A DNA stretch of 64,000 nt from contig CM024177.1 of assembly GCA_013433145.1 (NCBI GenBank), positions 1,694,501 through 1,758,500 of the forward strand. The letters are read 5' to 3'. Made by a program: the position numbers and the translations under genes. This DNA is from Ascaris suum (lineage: Eukaryota > Nematoda > Chromadorea > Rhabditida > Ascarididae). Positions 12,149 to 47,135 of the stretch are shown here, in pieces (positions within the stretch are counted from its first letter, which is position 1; every line of letters starts with the position of its first letter). The notes under the pieces are model-generated. The model saw only the letters and a list, made by a program, of their open reading frames with translations, ran no database searches and was not told where the DNA came from.

Positions 12149-13744
12149 CTAATGTTACCCACACCTCCGTTCATTGGCCAGCAACAATTCTAACAACGCA
12201 AAACCCAATATGTCCCTCATGTATACACCTGATATGATCCAGTATACCTGACGTATAAACCTTTAGTATATATGACGCAGGTGGACTGACTTTGATGAGC
12301 TTCAGAGGAGTTCAGGTGTGAATAGTTCTTGAATTGCATCATCTATGCAATAGTACACAGATAAGAAACGATGCAAACAATGAGTATACATAACAATGCA
12401 ATAAGCTCATTGCAATTGCCACACAAATCACAACTTTCTGAATCTTTTTCCAGCGAACATTTGAATATCTCATATTTCCATATGCGGTTTACCTCTATTT
12501 TTTGCAATCAATAAGATTACGCCTGAAAAGAATGCGGAAAGTGGAAGTGAAACGACCACAAAACACATTGAAAAATTTGTGATCATATGCAAATAGGAGA
12601 TCGTGCAAATAGAGAGAGAATAAAAATGATGGTGAAAAAATCATAAAATTGTCCCTTTCCTCGTAAAAAAAAAGAGAAAAAAAAAGCAAAACACAATAAA
12701 AACAAACCTATAATAATTTCATTTCGATCTAATGAAAACAATATTTCGAGATTCCAATGAAATAAATGAAAAAAAAAAAAAAAAAAGTGAATGATTTATA
12801 TCAGTTGTGCGTCTATTTTTTCAATGATATTTTCATAATCGTTCTAATCGGCATTCTTTTAGGCTTTTCAGCATAAAATCTAAATTTTAATTTTTTTTTT
12901 ATTTTTTGATCAATTTATTATATTCTCTGAAAGTTGACGTATTTTCACGACAAAAAAAAAACTATTATTTAATCAAACTATTCAATTCTTTTTTTTTAAA
13001 AATTGATTCATAGTTTAAATGATTGAATTTTGTTTGTGCTGAAAATAACTCAAAAATTAGATAATATTATTTCCATCAGAAATGTTTTATTTCACGAGAA
13101 ATTCTGAAAAAAGAAAAATCGAAATTTATAGAATTTCAAAAGAAAAAAAAAAGAAAGAAACATTGCGATCGTTAGATTAAAATTTCGTTTCTATTCTTGA
13201 CAAAAATTCATTACATCGTTTTATCTTTTATTCGAAAAGATGATTGAAACTATCATGTATGTAGAGTTCATCACCACTACAGCTATACTTACTGTATTTT
13301 ACCTGTAATAATTTTATCACTCAAATTACAAGAAATCATTTCAAGTAACCATAATTCTTAGCAGAGTATTTTCTTGCAATGCTAAACGAATTACTTCAAG
13401 ATAAATTGCCATCAACGAGCGACACAGGTGAGATTACCTTTACAAGTGAGTATGAACGCAACATCTTGTTTAATGATATATTTCCTTGAGTTATCTTATT
13501 TAGACATCTTCAATTAATAGAGAATTGATACATTCACTATGTTTCCTAAAATGCTCCATATTGATTATATTGTAAAATATTAGCATATTTTAGCGAAATC
13601 AAAAAAAGGTATTTGCGAGCGATGAAAAGAGTAGCGCTTCGACTAGATTAATGAATTTTTTTTTATTTATTACCTATGCGAATGAACTCTATACTGAAAA
13701 AAATTTTCAACTTGTCGCTCGTTTGTATGACTTAGGTTTGTTTT

Positions 13745-13747
<3 letters not shown>

Positions 13748-13776
<29 letters not shown>
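13748..13776 (+). repeat. Poly-A run
   Basis: About 29 consecutive A residues. It could be a retroposon tail, but no body with flanking duplication was recognised. Confidence 0.9.
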
Positions 13777-13778
<2 letters not shown>

Positions 13779-14382
13779 GGTCATAGGCTCTACGTTCTAG
13801 CAATTTTAGCAATAAAGTTGAATAAAGTTTCAAGGTTTTAGCAGTAATGCTGTCAATAGATTCTTATGAAAAATTTCTTACTTTCTATTAAGCGTTCATT
13901 TTCTATTGAGATTTTTGATACATAAATATCATTGCTAAGGAATTTATGCAAATTTATGAAATTTATTTTTTATGCGAAAATTTATGCTAAAATAAAAATT
14001 TATAAAAAATTTTAATTTATTTTATAGATTTGTTTAATTTTAGGTAAATTTGCATAATGATTTTTTTCATATAATTTTAACGCTTCTTATATATATTAAT
14101 ATCGTGGATTGAATACTTCGAAAAATTTCGAAGAAAATTTTTTCAAAACCGATGAAATTATTTTGAATGAAAAAAAAAACTTTTTTTTTAGACAACAAGT
14201 GAGCTTTAAGTTCATATGCGGATGGCTTAATTGATATGGTTGACATATTTTGAGGGCATTCGACGGATACCGGTTTGATTATCGTTGACCGCGAATATAT
14301 GCACCATATTAGAACTTAACGCACAACAACTGAAATGCGGCCCGCTCTTCGACGAGCTAAAGACAGCTCGTTTTTATTTGTG

Positions 14383-14413
14383 CGTTTCGTTTCGTTTCGT
14401 TTCGTTTCGTTTA
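14383..14413 (+). repeat. (TTTCG)n microsatellite
   Basis: About six copies of a 5-bp unit, in intergenic DNA. Confidence 0.9.
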
Positions 14414-14921
14414 AGTGGACTTTTTCATAGATATTCACATATTCCTCCAATATTATATTAAATAAAAGATTTTATAATATTTGATTTTGTTTAATGCGGA
14501 ATATTGATAATTAATATTTACATAGTAATAAATATAGAACAAATAAAAAGTACAATTTTTGTAATTTAGTTTATTTCAATTTTAAACTAATTTATTTGCG
14601 ATAATTTTTCAAATTATATGAAAATTTATATTTTATTTATTATTGTAAAAATTCATTTATATTAAAATAAGTTTTATTTTTCGCTATATTTTTTTTTCTT
14701 CAGTAATTAATTGCTTAAAAATAAATTGCCAAGTTTTGATCATTAAATGGCTTATGAGATCATAAAAATTGATAAATAATATGCAAAATTTGATCGTTGA
14801 TAGTATATTTGATCTTTGTTTTTGCCGAACTTGCTCTTTTCTCCTGCTCAGATAGTCAAGTGCGATTGTTATCAATAGCCAATCACATGGGATAAATTAA
14901 ACTTGATTAAACTTGAGGGGT

Positions 14922-14933
14922 GGGGGGGGGGGG
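14922..14933 (+). repeat. Poly-G tract (12)
   Basis: Twelve G residues, preceded by GGGGT. Confidence 0.9.
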
Positions 14934-16381
14934 AGCAGGCTTCATTCATCTAGTGGTTACTATTTCCTATTTATTGTAAGTAAATTATTATAAGCTTTTG
15001 AAGTTTTCCTCTTTCCTTTAGAGATAACTTTGTTGAGTTGTCTTTTCAAATTTTTTTAATAGCCTTTTTATTAAAGATTAATTTCATAGCATTGATGATG
15101 GCTATTCTTAAATGACGCTAACTATTACTTCAATAAATTCTCAAATAAAATCAATCAAAAATTTTTGATTTTATTGATGATATTATATAAAATTCGCTTA
15201 AAAATATGGCATAATATTGAATTGAGTAAATTTTTGAGTTATTTTATTTGTTTTTTTTTTAATGGTGGTGGAAATTCTTTGAAGAGTAATATTCGATTCG
15301 TTCGGAGTGAAGAATGTTAGAAAAATAATTGCTATAGGTATATTGAATATCGATTTTAGCGTCTAATGCTTATATATGAAAATCACATTTTTGAGTTATT
15401 ACTTGAAAAGGAAATTTTATCGTTAGTGCATCCGATTAAAAAAAAAATTTTTTTTTTAAGTTGAAGATGTCTTCTTCGAGTTGTAAACAACTAAACTTAT
15501 TGGCTCAAAAAAAAAATTTCAATGAAAGATTCGATACTAATAGAGTAAATGAGAAAGGAGAATTATAAATTTTACCTGAATAGGTATGTACGCTATGCGT
15601 AATACCCTGAACGTAAGTGACAATAATTCTCAAGTAGTATGTATAGCTAACAATTTTAATCATTTTGTCATTTATCGTATTCAATACTGAAGTTAGCCAT
15701 TACATTTTATATCAAATATGCTTTTATTATTTAGTTTTTAGAGTGACTCTTGCAATTGCTTCATATTCGAGCTAAGAGGCCGAGGGGGATGGGGAGGGGG
15801 AGGAGGTAATGCACAAATCATCTGGCAGGAAGCAACATAGAGGCGTGATTGCTTTTGATCAGCAAAAAAAGGTAAACAAAAACGAGGAAAATCAAGTAAA
15901 AGAGATGCAAATCACGTTGACGTTCCATTAACAATTCGTTAATAAATGTGAATGCTTAGAAAATATTTCATTATAATTTCTTTCCAATTACTGTAAACTT
16001 TCAATTTACAGGAGGAATCATTTCGAGAATGATTCGTTTATTTGCTTCAAAGCAACGATTCATATCGTACGATTCTTTGCTTATTTGAGAAAAAAAGTTC
16101 TAACGACAAACTAAACGACAAACTGTAAAACTACTGATTCATATCGTTTATTCTGATTCTATTGTAATAACGACAGTACTATCTATTTGGTGGTCATTCG
16201 CCTGAAGAGGAAAACCAGAAACGAGGACTAATCTCTGTGGAGTTTTTAGTAGCTCAATAAACGCTAGTAGTGCTCGGATTTGTGATTGGTCAGCAGGATT
16301 AACGCATTCAACTGGTCATTAGTGAGAGCTATCAGTGAAGTGGAACTGCACGATTTGTAGCGATTTTATTGTTGTGCATTG

Positions 16382-29896
<13,515 letters not shown>

Positions 29897-29974
29897 ATGA
29901 AAAACAATCAATGACAACCCATTTGCTTATCGATATAATGATATATATTGTAATGATATGATAAGAGGATGTTC

Positions 29975-29980
29975 AATAAA
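29975..29980 (+). promoter_or_regulatory. AATAAA polyadenylation signal for the ZP gene
   Basis: A canonical hexamer 79 bp after the ZP stop codon and 176 bp before the next start codon. Confidence 0.6.
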
Positions 29981-30155
29981 TAGCTTATTCACGTGCGCCT
30001 AGCTTTCACCATAAAATGCACTCTTCAGTCGGTTGTCACTAACGTCTCTAAAACATCCTCAATCGACGTACTATTTTTTAGTGAACGTTTCACCTATTAA
30101 CAGGTGTTGCCGATTATAGTGCAAGCACATTTCTCCGTAGTAGTCGTTTATTGGC

Positions 30156-37318
<7,163 letters not shown>

Positions 37319-37704
37319 TCGAGAGCCTTTCAATTCAAAATCCTATTTTAAAAAAATGGAATACCTCAAAAATAGAGATCTTATTGGAATAAAACCCCTC
37401 ATTCAAGTACAACTGGCATTTACTAGTACTGCGAGGAAATACCTCTAGTCGCTGGAACAAACAGGATATTCCCCTCTAAAGCCGAAATCTCAACCTCCTC
37501 TTCCACTCTAAAATCTCGATTAAGAATGTTTTTCTGAGCTTCTGTCACCCTTTCAGGAAAATTCCAGCTGTCCCCGACACGATCCTAGCTCATTTTGGAG
37601 ACTTAAAGCTTCAGCTGATTTCAAAAATTTTTTCGCACCACGTTAGCTCACTTCAGAAATTTTAGGCCATTCGCAATGCCATTGCAGCTCATACAAACTC
37701 TCAC

Positions 37705-37815
37705 CGCCTCCTCGTCTCCACCCCACCCCCATCCCCACCTCCCCTCACCCCCATCCCCACCTCCACCCTCACCCCCATCCCCACCTCCACCCTCACCCCC
37801 ACCTCCCCACCCCAT
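37705..37815 (+). repeat. C-rich minisatellite
   Basis: Imperfect repeats of ACCCCCATCCCCACCTCC-type units of about 18-24 bp, just 3' of the GPAT gene. Confidence 0.85.
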
Positions 37816-38399
37816 CCCTAGCCTGCCTGAAACGTCATTTTAGTCATTTCAAGAGTTTTCAATTCCTCATGCCAGTTTAGTTTATTCTGAAAACTTTCGA
37901 CTGTTTCACGTCGAACGTTCGTCGTTCATCGATGAGAAAGGATGCATCCCAAATTTGGTGGTCACTTCAAAACACAAAACGTCTATGCATGATATCTCCG
38001 TTGACGAGACTGTGGATCGATTCGACGAAATTGGATATACGTAGAATTCATTTCCACCTAGGCAATATGATCGGTATTTTTTGCTCAATTTAAACGTCAA
38101 AAGGACCAGAGAATTATACCCTAAGAATTAAAAACCACAGCTATTTTTTCGTCCATCAGATACGCAAAGGACCTTAATAATCATCCACTCTCTTTCGCAC
38201 ACGGATGTTTTCCAAGTAAAAAAAAAATCTATAGCCTCAGATTTCATTCGGTTCTCGTACCTCAATTTTTTCGGACTTTTGAACGCTCACATGCCTATCT
38301 GATAGGTCACACATTAAATCGTTCGAGAAGGGGTTCAATTCCACTGCGCGATATGCCTTTCCCGACATATGGCCGGAAAAACAATCAAAGGTCTCTACT

Positions 38400-38414
38400 C
38401 CCCCCCCCCCCCCC
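38400..38414 (-). repeat. Poly-C tract (15)
   Basis: Fifteen C residues in intergenic DNA. Confidence 0.95.
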
Positions 38415-39162
38415 AAAGCCACAATTTTAGCTATGGATCCCTGCGAAAACGTTTTACGGAGCCATTGAGGCGTAAAAGTTTACTTTGTACCTCGAATCTT
38501 TCATAGGTACTTTATGTTAGCAATTTCCAGTGAGCATATGATATTGCATATATGTAGCAATGCTCATTGCAAATTATTGTTGATAGCGTAGAGTATATAG
38601 CCGATGCGGTCTTTAGCCGAGATATTCCGGTTATACGCTATAAACGACTAGAGAATAATCTGAACTCCTGAAAAGCATGAGCCGACCTCGTTGCAAGAGT
38701 GCAACAATGCTTCTAATATAACGGACCGATAAGAGCAAAGGAAATGACCCACAGACCAGGATATCAAAGAGTATCGCAGAACCTCGAGATCAGCATGTGA
38801 AGGCGAAATAAAGCAAACGAACAAGTCATAGCTCTTAAAAACTTTCTCCAAACATCCCACCGTAAACATACTTCACGTAGAAAAATCGACGACCACAGTA
38901 ACCAGTAATATAGCCGAAGTGAGTACCAGTAACAACCTGAAGTACAATACTTCTCCCCACATGATCCGCCTTCCTCATCCTCCTCCCTCCCTCCGCTCTC
39001 TTTCATACTGAACTTATAGGTGGGTACTATGGTCAAAATGAATGTAGACATTTCATCTGCGTTGCGCAGCAGCACAGAATGGTGATAAATGAATGGGAGA
39101 GAACATATTCATAGACGGCGTTCATAGGGGTACACACGCCGGCGAGTTCCTCTTCATTACAG

Positions 39163-39322
39163 GTTGCCGACCAAGTATGCTGGAGGAATAAGTATTGGCG
39201 GATCATGCACGATTCGTGATTCACACAATTGGCTAGTACCTTTCATTTTGCGCGATCATCAACTAACGCATCACCCGGGAAACTTACCCAGGAAATTTTC
39301 TACCCAGCTAGCACAATATAGG
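39163..39322 (+). other. Candidate orphan exon
   Basis: A TTCATTACAG acceptor, 53 open codons starting LPTKYAGGISIGGSCTIRD and ending STQLAQYR, then a good AGG|GTATGT donor. No neighbouring exon or family was recognised. This part of the window is less AT-rich, so a chance open frame is possible. Confidence 0.25.
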
Positions 39323-40652
39323 GTATGTCTGACGGATTGGGACCAAACTTAATGCAAATGCAGAGTGGATAATACATAGGCTACAAAAACGCAAATTCAA
39401 TTTTTTCCGAAATATGCAAATTTATGCCTGTTTCAAATAACTGAGCGGAAATTATAGCGGATACCAGTATGTTGGGTATACACGATAACATTCGACTCAA
39501 TTCCATGAGATAAGCATATCTGAGGGTGACATCTGCAGTGCAAAGCAGTGCAAACGTTGAAGTTCTGTATTTGAGCTCACACTCAGCCAAGTGATAGCTA
39601 ATTAGATTAAAAATAATTTAAATGCGTTAAGGTATGTTGTACTTCGGCTTCAGGTGAGCCGGTTTGAATAATTTCCGCAACAATTGAAAGATAAAAACAT
39701 GCGACTATGTGATATATATCTTCGAGAAAGGCTAGGTGTTTCACAAAAGAGTACCACGAAAGACAGATTTATTTGGTCTGAAGAATAGAAAAAAGAGAGA
39801 TCGTTAGTGAAAAAGGCACTAAAGAGATCAAATATTCACGAGAAATGATATAAAAACGAGATCACAGAGGAAAAGAACATCGAAATAAAAAAAAAAAGAA
39901 TAAATCGAAGTAAAGTACCACCAATCACTTATAGAAATTAAAATGCTAAAAAACTATTGGCGCCTAAAATTCATGCTAGATTCTATTCGTAATTTCAATA
40001 CTTCTACTAACATCACCCATATCATAGAGATCTCCTCGACGAAAATCAATCACCTTTGTCTCACCTGTAACTGCTAAAGACAGAATAGACATATCAAAAC
40101 CTTAAAATGATACTGGTTAAAGTTTGATAGGGGTAATGCAGAATTTATCACAACAGCAAACATCTCTATTTGCAATCTCAATAATTTATGCTGTCGGCTA
40201 ACCAACGTTACCTATGAATATTTCTATTTAGTATGAGGAGAAAAATGCATCAATTTGCAACGCATGTATTGTTCGGTTATTTTAAGATGGTAAAAAAGAA
40301 GAAAGACGTGATGAACTAGCAAAGGACACAACCATTAGGAGCAATATGACCATCAGTGGGTTCGGAAGCAACACCCATATAACAGCTAGCGTTGTATATT
40401 CCATTTCAGGAATAAATGAAATTCTCCTCTATTTGTTGCCCCATCATTCACTTCGTCCATAACTTTTGTCGTCCTGAAAACAAATTATTCGTATTTTCTA
40501 AAACTAATAAAAAACTTGCGAAAAATCCTCAAAATCGGGAAAAAATCCTGAAGAAAACAATCCTCAGAAACCACCATCACGTCGATTACATATTGATTTT
40601 CACCGTTTGATTATTTTATCGCAAATCGAAAAACTCTCTCTGCCCTCCCCAT

Positions 40653-43600
40653 TTAGAAAAAACAAAAAACACAACGAACCGATGAAGAATGCGTACGGCG
40701 AATGCTATTCTTTCCGATATGGTAGCACCAATCGTCTGAAGACGATCCATATGTGCTAAGAACGACATTCTCGTATGACACTTTCGCATCTTTGGTATAC
40801 TGTTTCTCTCTGGCTTGATTAATGCTTAATGGGCTAATGAATTCTTTAGTCACACATAAGGGTGGTACGCCCTCATGACTGCCCCATGTCTTCCACGAAA
40901 TCAAACTGATGACGCCGTATGCATTGCAAGCTGTTCCTGATTTGATATCATTTCCATGCATACACGAAACCTTCGCCACAGAACTGAACTCAACGGGTTC
41001 GTACACATCAACAAAAGACTGATGCTGATCATTCACATCGCATGACAACACTGAGCATAAACTACCCGAATCGTGCCTCATTGTATCGAGATTTTCAACT
41101 GATATCCTCATCGGATCAAACAGGTGGTCTTCATCGGTATAGATCCGGGAAATTCCGGATGCAGTGTTCGTAGGTGCGACGTCATTTATATCTCCACATG
41201 AATGATCCTCATTACCTGCTGCAAAGTCCCATCTCCCTGGAAGCTGCTCGGGCAGATTCTGAGGTAATTTTCCTGGGTATTCAAACATATCGGAATTGTT
41301 ACCTCTATATCGCAGCAAACTTTCTGAGATGATTTTTCCACTCGAACGAACCCGCGACCTTTTCCGCACTGAGATGCCACCCATTGAACAAGTGCGTTTG
41401 TGAGCTAGCTCACTCAACTCAATATCATTTTCATTAATGTCGGTCGACGGGCTTTCAGCAACCTTCCCGGACACTCGACAATCTTCACCGTCTGCCTCCA
41501 TCGACCAGCGGAATGCGTCGTTTACAACGGTCCTTCCATGAGATCTCGGCATATCTGGCCAAAAGCCGCTAATTGAAATCGGGCTGGTAGGACTCTGTTT
41601 GACCCAGTCAATACTCCCTCGAAGTGACTTCTCGTTAGACAATCGCCTTGGCATAGCGGCCATCTCAGCAAATTCTTTCACTCCACTCCCTACCACAGAA
41701 GGATGTCTGCATGAAGGCAATTGCTGACATTTATACGACTCATTCCAGATGCTTGTTGGTGTGGGAATCTCTACCTATAAACAAAATCATTTGCAAAACT
41801 ATTATAGCTGGATAATGCCTAATTGAGATAATTACGAACAATAACTACCTCAAAAAAACATCAATTTCGCAATAATCTGACCATTTGAACGCAAAAAATT
41901 CTACGGCAAAGTTAATTCCCTTCTCCTTCCCAAGAAAATCTTGCGGTGACCTTCTCTCAAGTTTTTATTTTCCTATGGCAAGCAAATCAATTACGTGAAA
42001 ACCTTACGGCAAAAAAAAGTCTTTTTTTGCTGTAAAGAAATTAAAAAGAAGGAACGGAAAAACTCGCGACTTTATTCCAGGTGGAGCAATATAACCACCT
42101 CTAACCGAATGGAAATTTTCATGGTTCAAGTGGTAAATCATTTCTCTCTATTGGATCAATGCTTTTATTGCACTATTGGATCAACCATTTTCTACTGGAC
42201 CTTTCGAGTTTTGTTAATGTTCTCAATGCAAACAGCTATCTATATTTATGAAATGCACTTCATCAATTACCTCTACTAAATAAGCGATAATAAATTAAAG
42301 ATTCAAATAAGAAATGATACAATCAAAGTCCCCTATTAAAAAATCGAACTATTATATAATTTTTTAAACGTTTTTTTCTTCGTAATTCAACCGCTGTCTT
42401 AATCATGCAATCTCTACTGATTATATTCTCTTATGTTCAATTAACCGTATATTAACATAGCATTTTAACGAAATAAGCATAATCTACTCTAATAAACGTC
42501 ATAGGTATATCATCGGAATATTCTATAGAAATGAAAATTCTCAAAAAAAAAAAGAAATCAAACGAAAAAGACCTCTGAAAAGATAACCTCGGAAGCTGGG
42601 ATAGGTTTGGCATGAGAGCGTGAGAAAGGAAGAAAAAGACGAGCACGATAATCTTCTTTCTCCTTCTCCGACTCAACGCAAGTTTTCTGTACACTATAAG
42701 AAAACCTTTTAGAGCACAAGGGCTCCAAGGAAGCTCAAAAATACAAGGTACGAGTATTAACTGAAAGCAGTTTAAACTCATTTGTGATTCAGAATAAATA
42801 TCAACGATGGAGCATGAACGTTTCAAGCTGAGGGAACTTCCTGAAATGATGGATAGATGAAGTTTTCGATGAAGAAAAAGTTGCTGATAGAATGAGATGA
42901 TCCAAAAATGAAAAATCATTCGACCACGGCTTGTGGTTACTAACTCAATAAGGGTAAAACTGCATGAATATAGTCAAAATTATAAACGTATAACAGTGCA
43001 ATCTCTTTATGTATTTACCATTGTTAAGTGAAAAAAAAAACCTCTGGTAGAACATCTATAGAATATACCACAACCAACAATACCCCCGCGCGCTAATCGA
43101 CGTTTCAGTTAGGATTCTCATACATAAATAAACGATCACTCACATTGGAGTTGAACATCCTCTCGGCATATCGTGCGGACCGCGACGTCTGCAGAAATAA
43201 TCATCACTCACTTCGCCATTGACCAGCGTTTTTTCAGTTTCGATAACATGGTCCTAAAATGAGCACGAATAGTTCATCATGAAATCGCTAAATATATAAA
43301 TATAAACAACAAACACAAATGAACGTAAACATAAATACAAACATAAATATAAACACAAACATAAATATAAATATAAACAAATAAATAAATAAAATTTAAT
43401 GTAAATGATAAATAAAATATGCACACATGTATCTATCTATACCCATATCTATATATGTGATACTACAAAATGAATATTGCAAGCACTTTAACGGGAGCAA
43501 ACAAAAATCACGCACGGTAACTACATTCACCATTACAAATATTCTGCCATATTCCGAGCCGGAGACATCTATAACGAATTTTCAAGAGACCATAATATCG

Positions 43601-44988
43601 TGACAAAAATTCAATGACAATACGATGCTAGTACCATTTTTATCATAGACTAAAAGAGCAACCATAAAAAAATAAAATAAAACTGATAGTCTCCATCTCA
43701 ACGATTATTTACACTCCTATCCAAAGCATAACTATACCATCTACAACGAGTATTACAATCTCCATCACATTATCTGAGGCTAACACCTTCAAATAAACGT
43801 AAATCAACATAAGCGTTCAAAGAAAATTTTTTTTTCAAGTGGTGAGCAAACCTTTCTAAAATGATCCAGCGCGTCAATAATATTTTGTATACATTTCATC
43901 CATGAGCTAGCCGTAGGCGATTCGCTCACTGTACCAACGTTATGGCGATTAACGCCTTTCGCGCATAAAGCATCCCGAGTTAAACCCTTGGCAATGCGGC
44001 TAACCGTGAATGGTGGCGATATATTCAGCATATATTTATCTCCTTCTTCATCACTCTAGAATGACTCTCCATCAGTCGGAATATGACAACTGATCTGAAT
44101 GATGCTTTTAAAAAAACAATAACACCTGCGCATCGAAATGTACTTATTTATTAATACTCATTCCGCCTATAAATGACCTATTCCCTCTATTCATATGCAT
44201 AGCGCTAAACATGAAAGATACCGAGGAAATCACTAGAAGGAGATAGAAAGAGTTGCATTCAGTTGCATTCAGCCTCCTCCCTCACCCTCTTTTTCCCCTT
44301 TACTAGCTTATAAAAAATGCAAACGTTGGAGGATTACGAGAACGATCTGATCGATACAAACAATAGTCAACAAATCAAAGACCTTTGAAATTTGTGCGGT
44401 AATGGAGAGTGGAATGCGGATAACGAAGGGGAATGACGACAAGTGAAATTCTGATCTTTGAGGCGAACCGAAACCTAGTATTTCTCACGATTATAATATC
44501 TAGTTAAAATATAGTCAAAGACAATATGCACCCGTTCAATTTCATCCTTGAATCGAAGTTTGGCAGAAGGCAATGAATCGGCGGGTAGGCCGCATATGCG
44601 AGCTCGCTTTTCCTGCAACACCGTCACGAAACAAGTGCCCACACCTACAGAGTCGATTACTCTGAAAAACGCTCAAATAACAGGTTGATGCACTGAAGAA
44701 ATTTGAGAATATAGTGGCATTAAGTAGGCGAAAATCTCTATTGTTCTATCGGGAATGAGTTTTTAAATATTTGCAAACATTTTTTCCCACAAATGTTCCA
44801 GTCTTATAGAAAGGTTTTTAGGCAGTTGATTATAAAAAGGATGTAAAAATGAATTCAATACGCCACCTGTGAATAAACCTCTTCCTTTTCCTTAACAACC
44901 ACAAGTTCATTTTAAGGGCCTTTTCTGCAAGATGACCGTTCGCTGCGGTTGAAATGTGCCGTGATACATTCACCTGTGCTGGGTCCAT
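40653..44988 (-). CDS. Unrecognised 539-aa protein with a low-complexity C-terminus (5 exons)
   Basis: Exons 44988-44867, 44661-44532, 44055-43852, 43253-43212 and 41774-40653 join in phase. The N-terminal half looks folded: LAEKALKMNLWLLRKRKRF, VIDSVGVGTCFVTVLQEKR, RFKDEIER, SPPFTVSRIAKGLTRDAL and WMKCIQNIIDALDHFRK. The large last exon (374 codons) is polar and disordered-looking, with a basic patch SVRKRSRVRSSGK that could be a nuclear localisation signal. I do not recognise the family. The PPFTVSRIAKGL phrase and the folded-plus-disordered layout faintly recall PP4 regulatory subunit 2, but this is not established. A second good donor at 43144 (AT|GTGAGT) in exon 4 leads in frame to a stop if unspliced, so a shorter form is possible. 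The exon 2 donor may instead be at 44523. It starts 264 bp after the preceding gene's stop. Confidence 0.65.
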
Positions 44989-45033
44989 ATTATATAAGCA
45001 AAAAAACGTGATGGAAACAACAGTAACCAATCT

Positions 45034-45040
45034 ACTAAGA
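45034..45040 (-). promoter_or_regulatory. Possible trans-splice acceptor upstream of the 44988 start
   Basis: On minus, GTTATCTTAG lies about 45 bp before the ATG and could accept a spliced leader. It is inferred only from the pattern and the short gap to the upstream gene. Confidence 0.25.
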
Positions 45041-45130
45041 TAACAGAACCAGCAAATGCTACCAATGCATACCCATCAGTTAAAAACAAGAAGTTCATCC
45101 TTATTTCTACCCTTGAAATAACTAACTCAA

Positions 45131-45143
45131 CCCCCCCCCCCCC
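45131..45143 (-). repeat. Poly-C tract (13)
   Basis: Thirteen C residues between two minus-strand genes. Confidence 0.95.
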
Positions 45144-45251
45144 TCAAACACACATTAAAATATTCTTTAAGGACGCAATTCCGCCCAGTATATGTAAGAA
45201 AGAAGCAATTTACATACAATTCATATTATGCAACTACACACGCTCTCACCA

Positions 45252-47135
<1,884 letters not shown>

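Larger units (their letters stand above)
12149..16381. other. AT-rich intergenic region
   Basis: No convincing gene. It holds a poly-A run (13748-13776), a (TTTCG)n run near 14383-14413, an A10T10-type hairpin near 15440, and a G run at 14922-14933. A short open segment at 13379-13427 (ATG, reading MLNELLQDKLPSTSDT, ending ACAG|GTGAGA in phase 1) could be an upstream first exon, but nothing joins to it with certainty. Confidence 0.5.
37319..40652. other. Intergenic region between convergent genes
   Basis: GC content is higher than the surrounding DNA. It contains a C-rich minisatellite (37705-37815), a 15-C tract (38400-38414) and pyrimidine-rich stretches. One candidate exon on plus is listed separately (39163-39322). 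No complete gene was recognised. Confidence 0.5.

Noticed and set aside
38333..38345. GGTTCAATTCC, resembling a tRNA B box
   Set aside because: No matching A box, acceptor stem or anticodon arm at the right distance.
42452..42919. 155-codon minus-strand frame
   Set aside because: Hydrophobic, Phe/Leu-rich translation of the complement of purine-rich DNA inside an intron of the 40653-44988 gene. No motifs.
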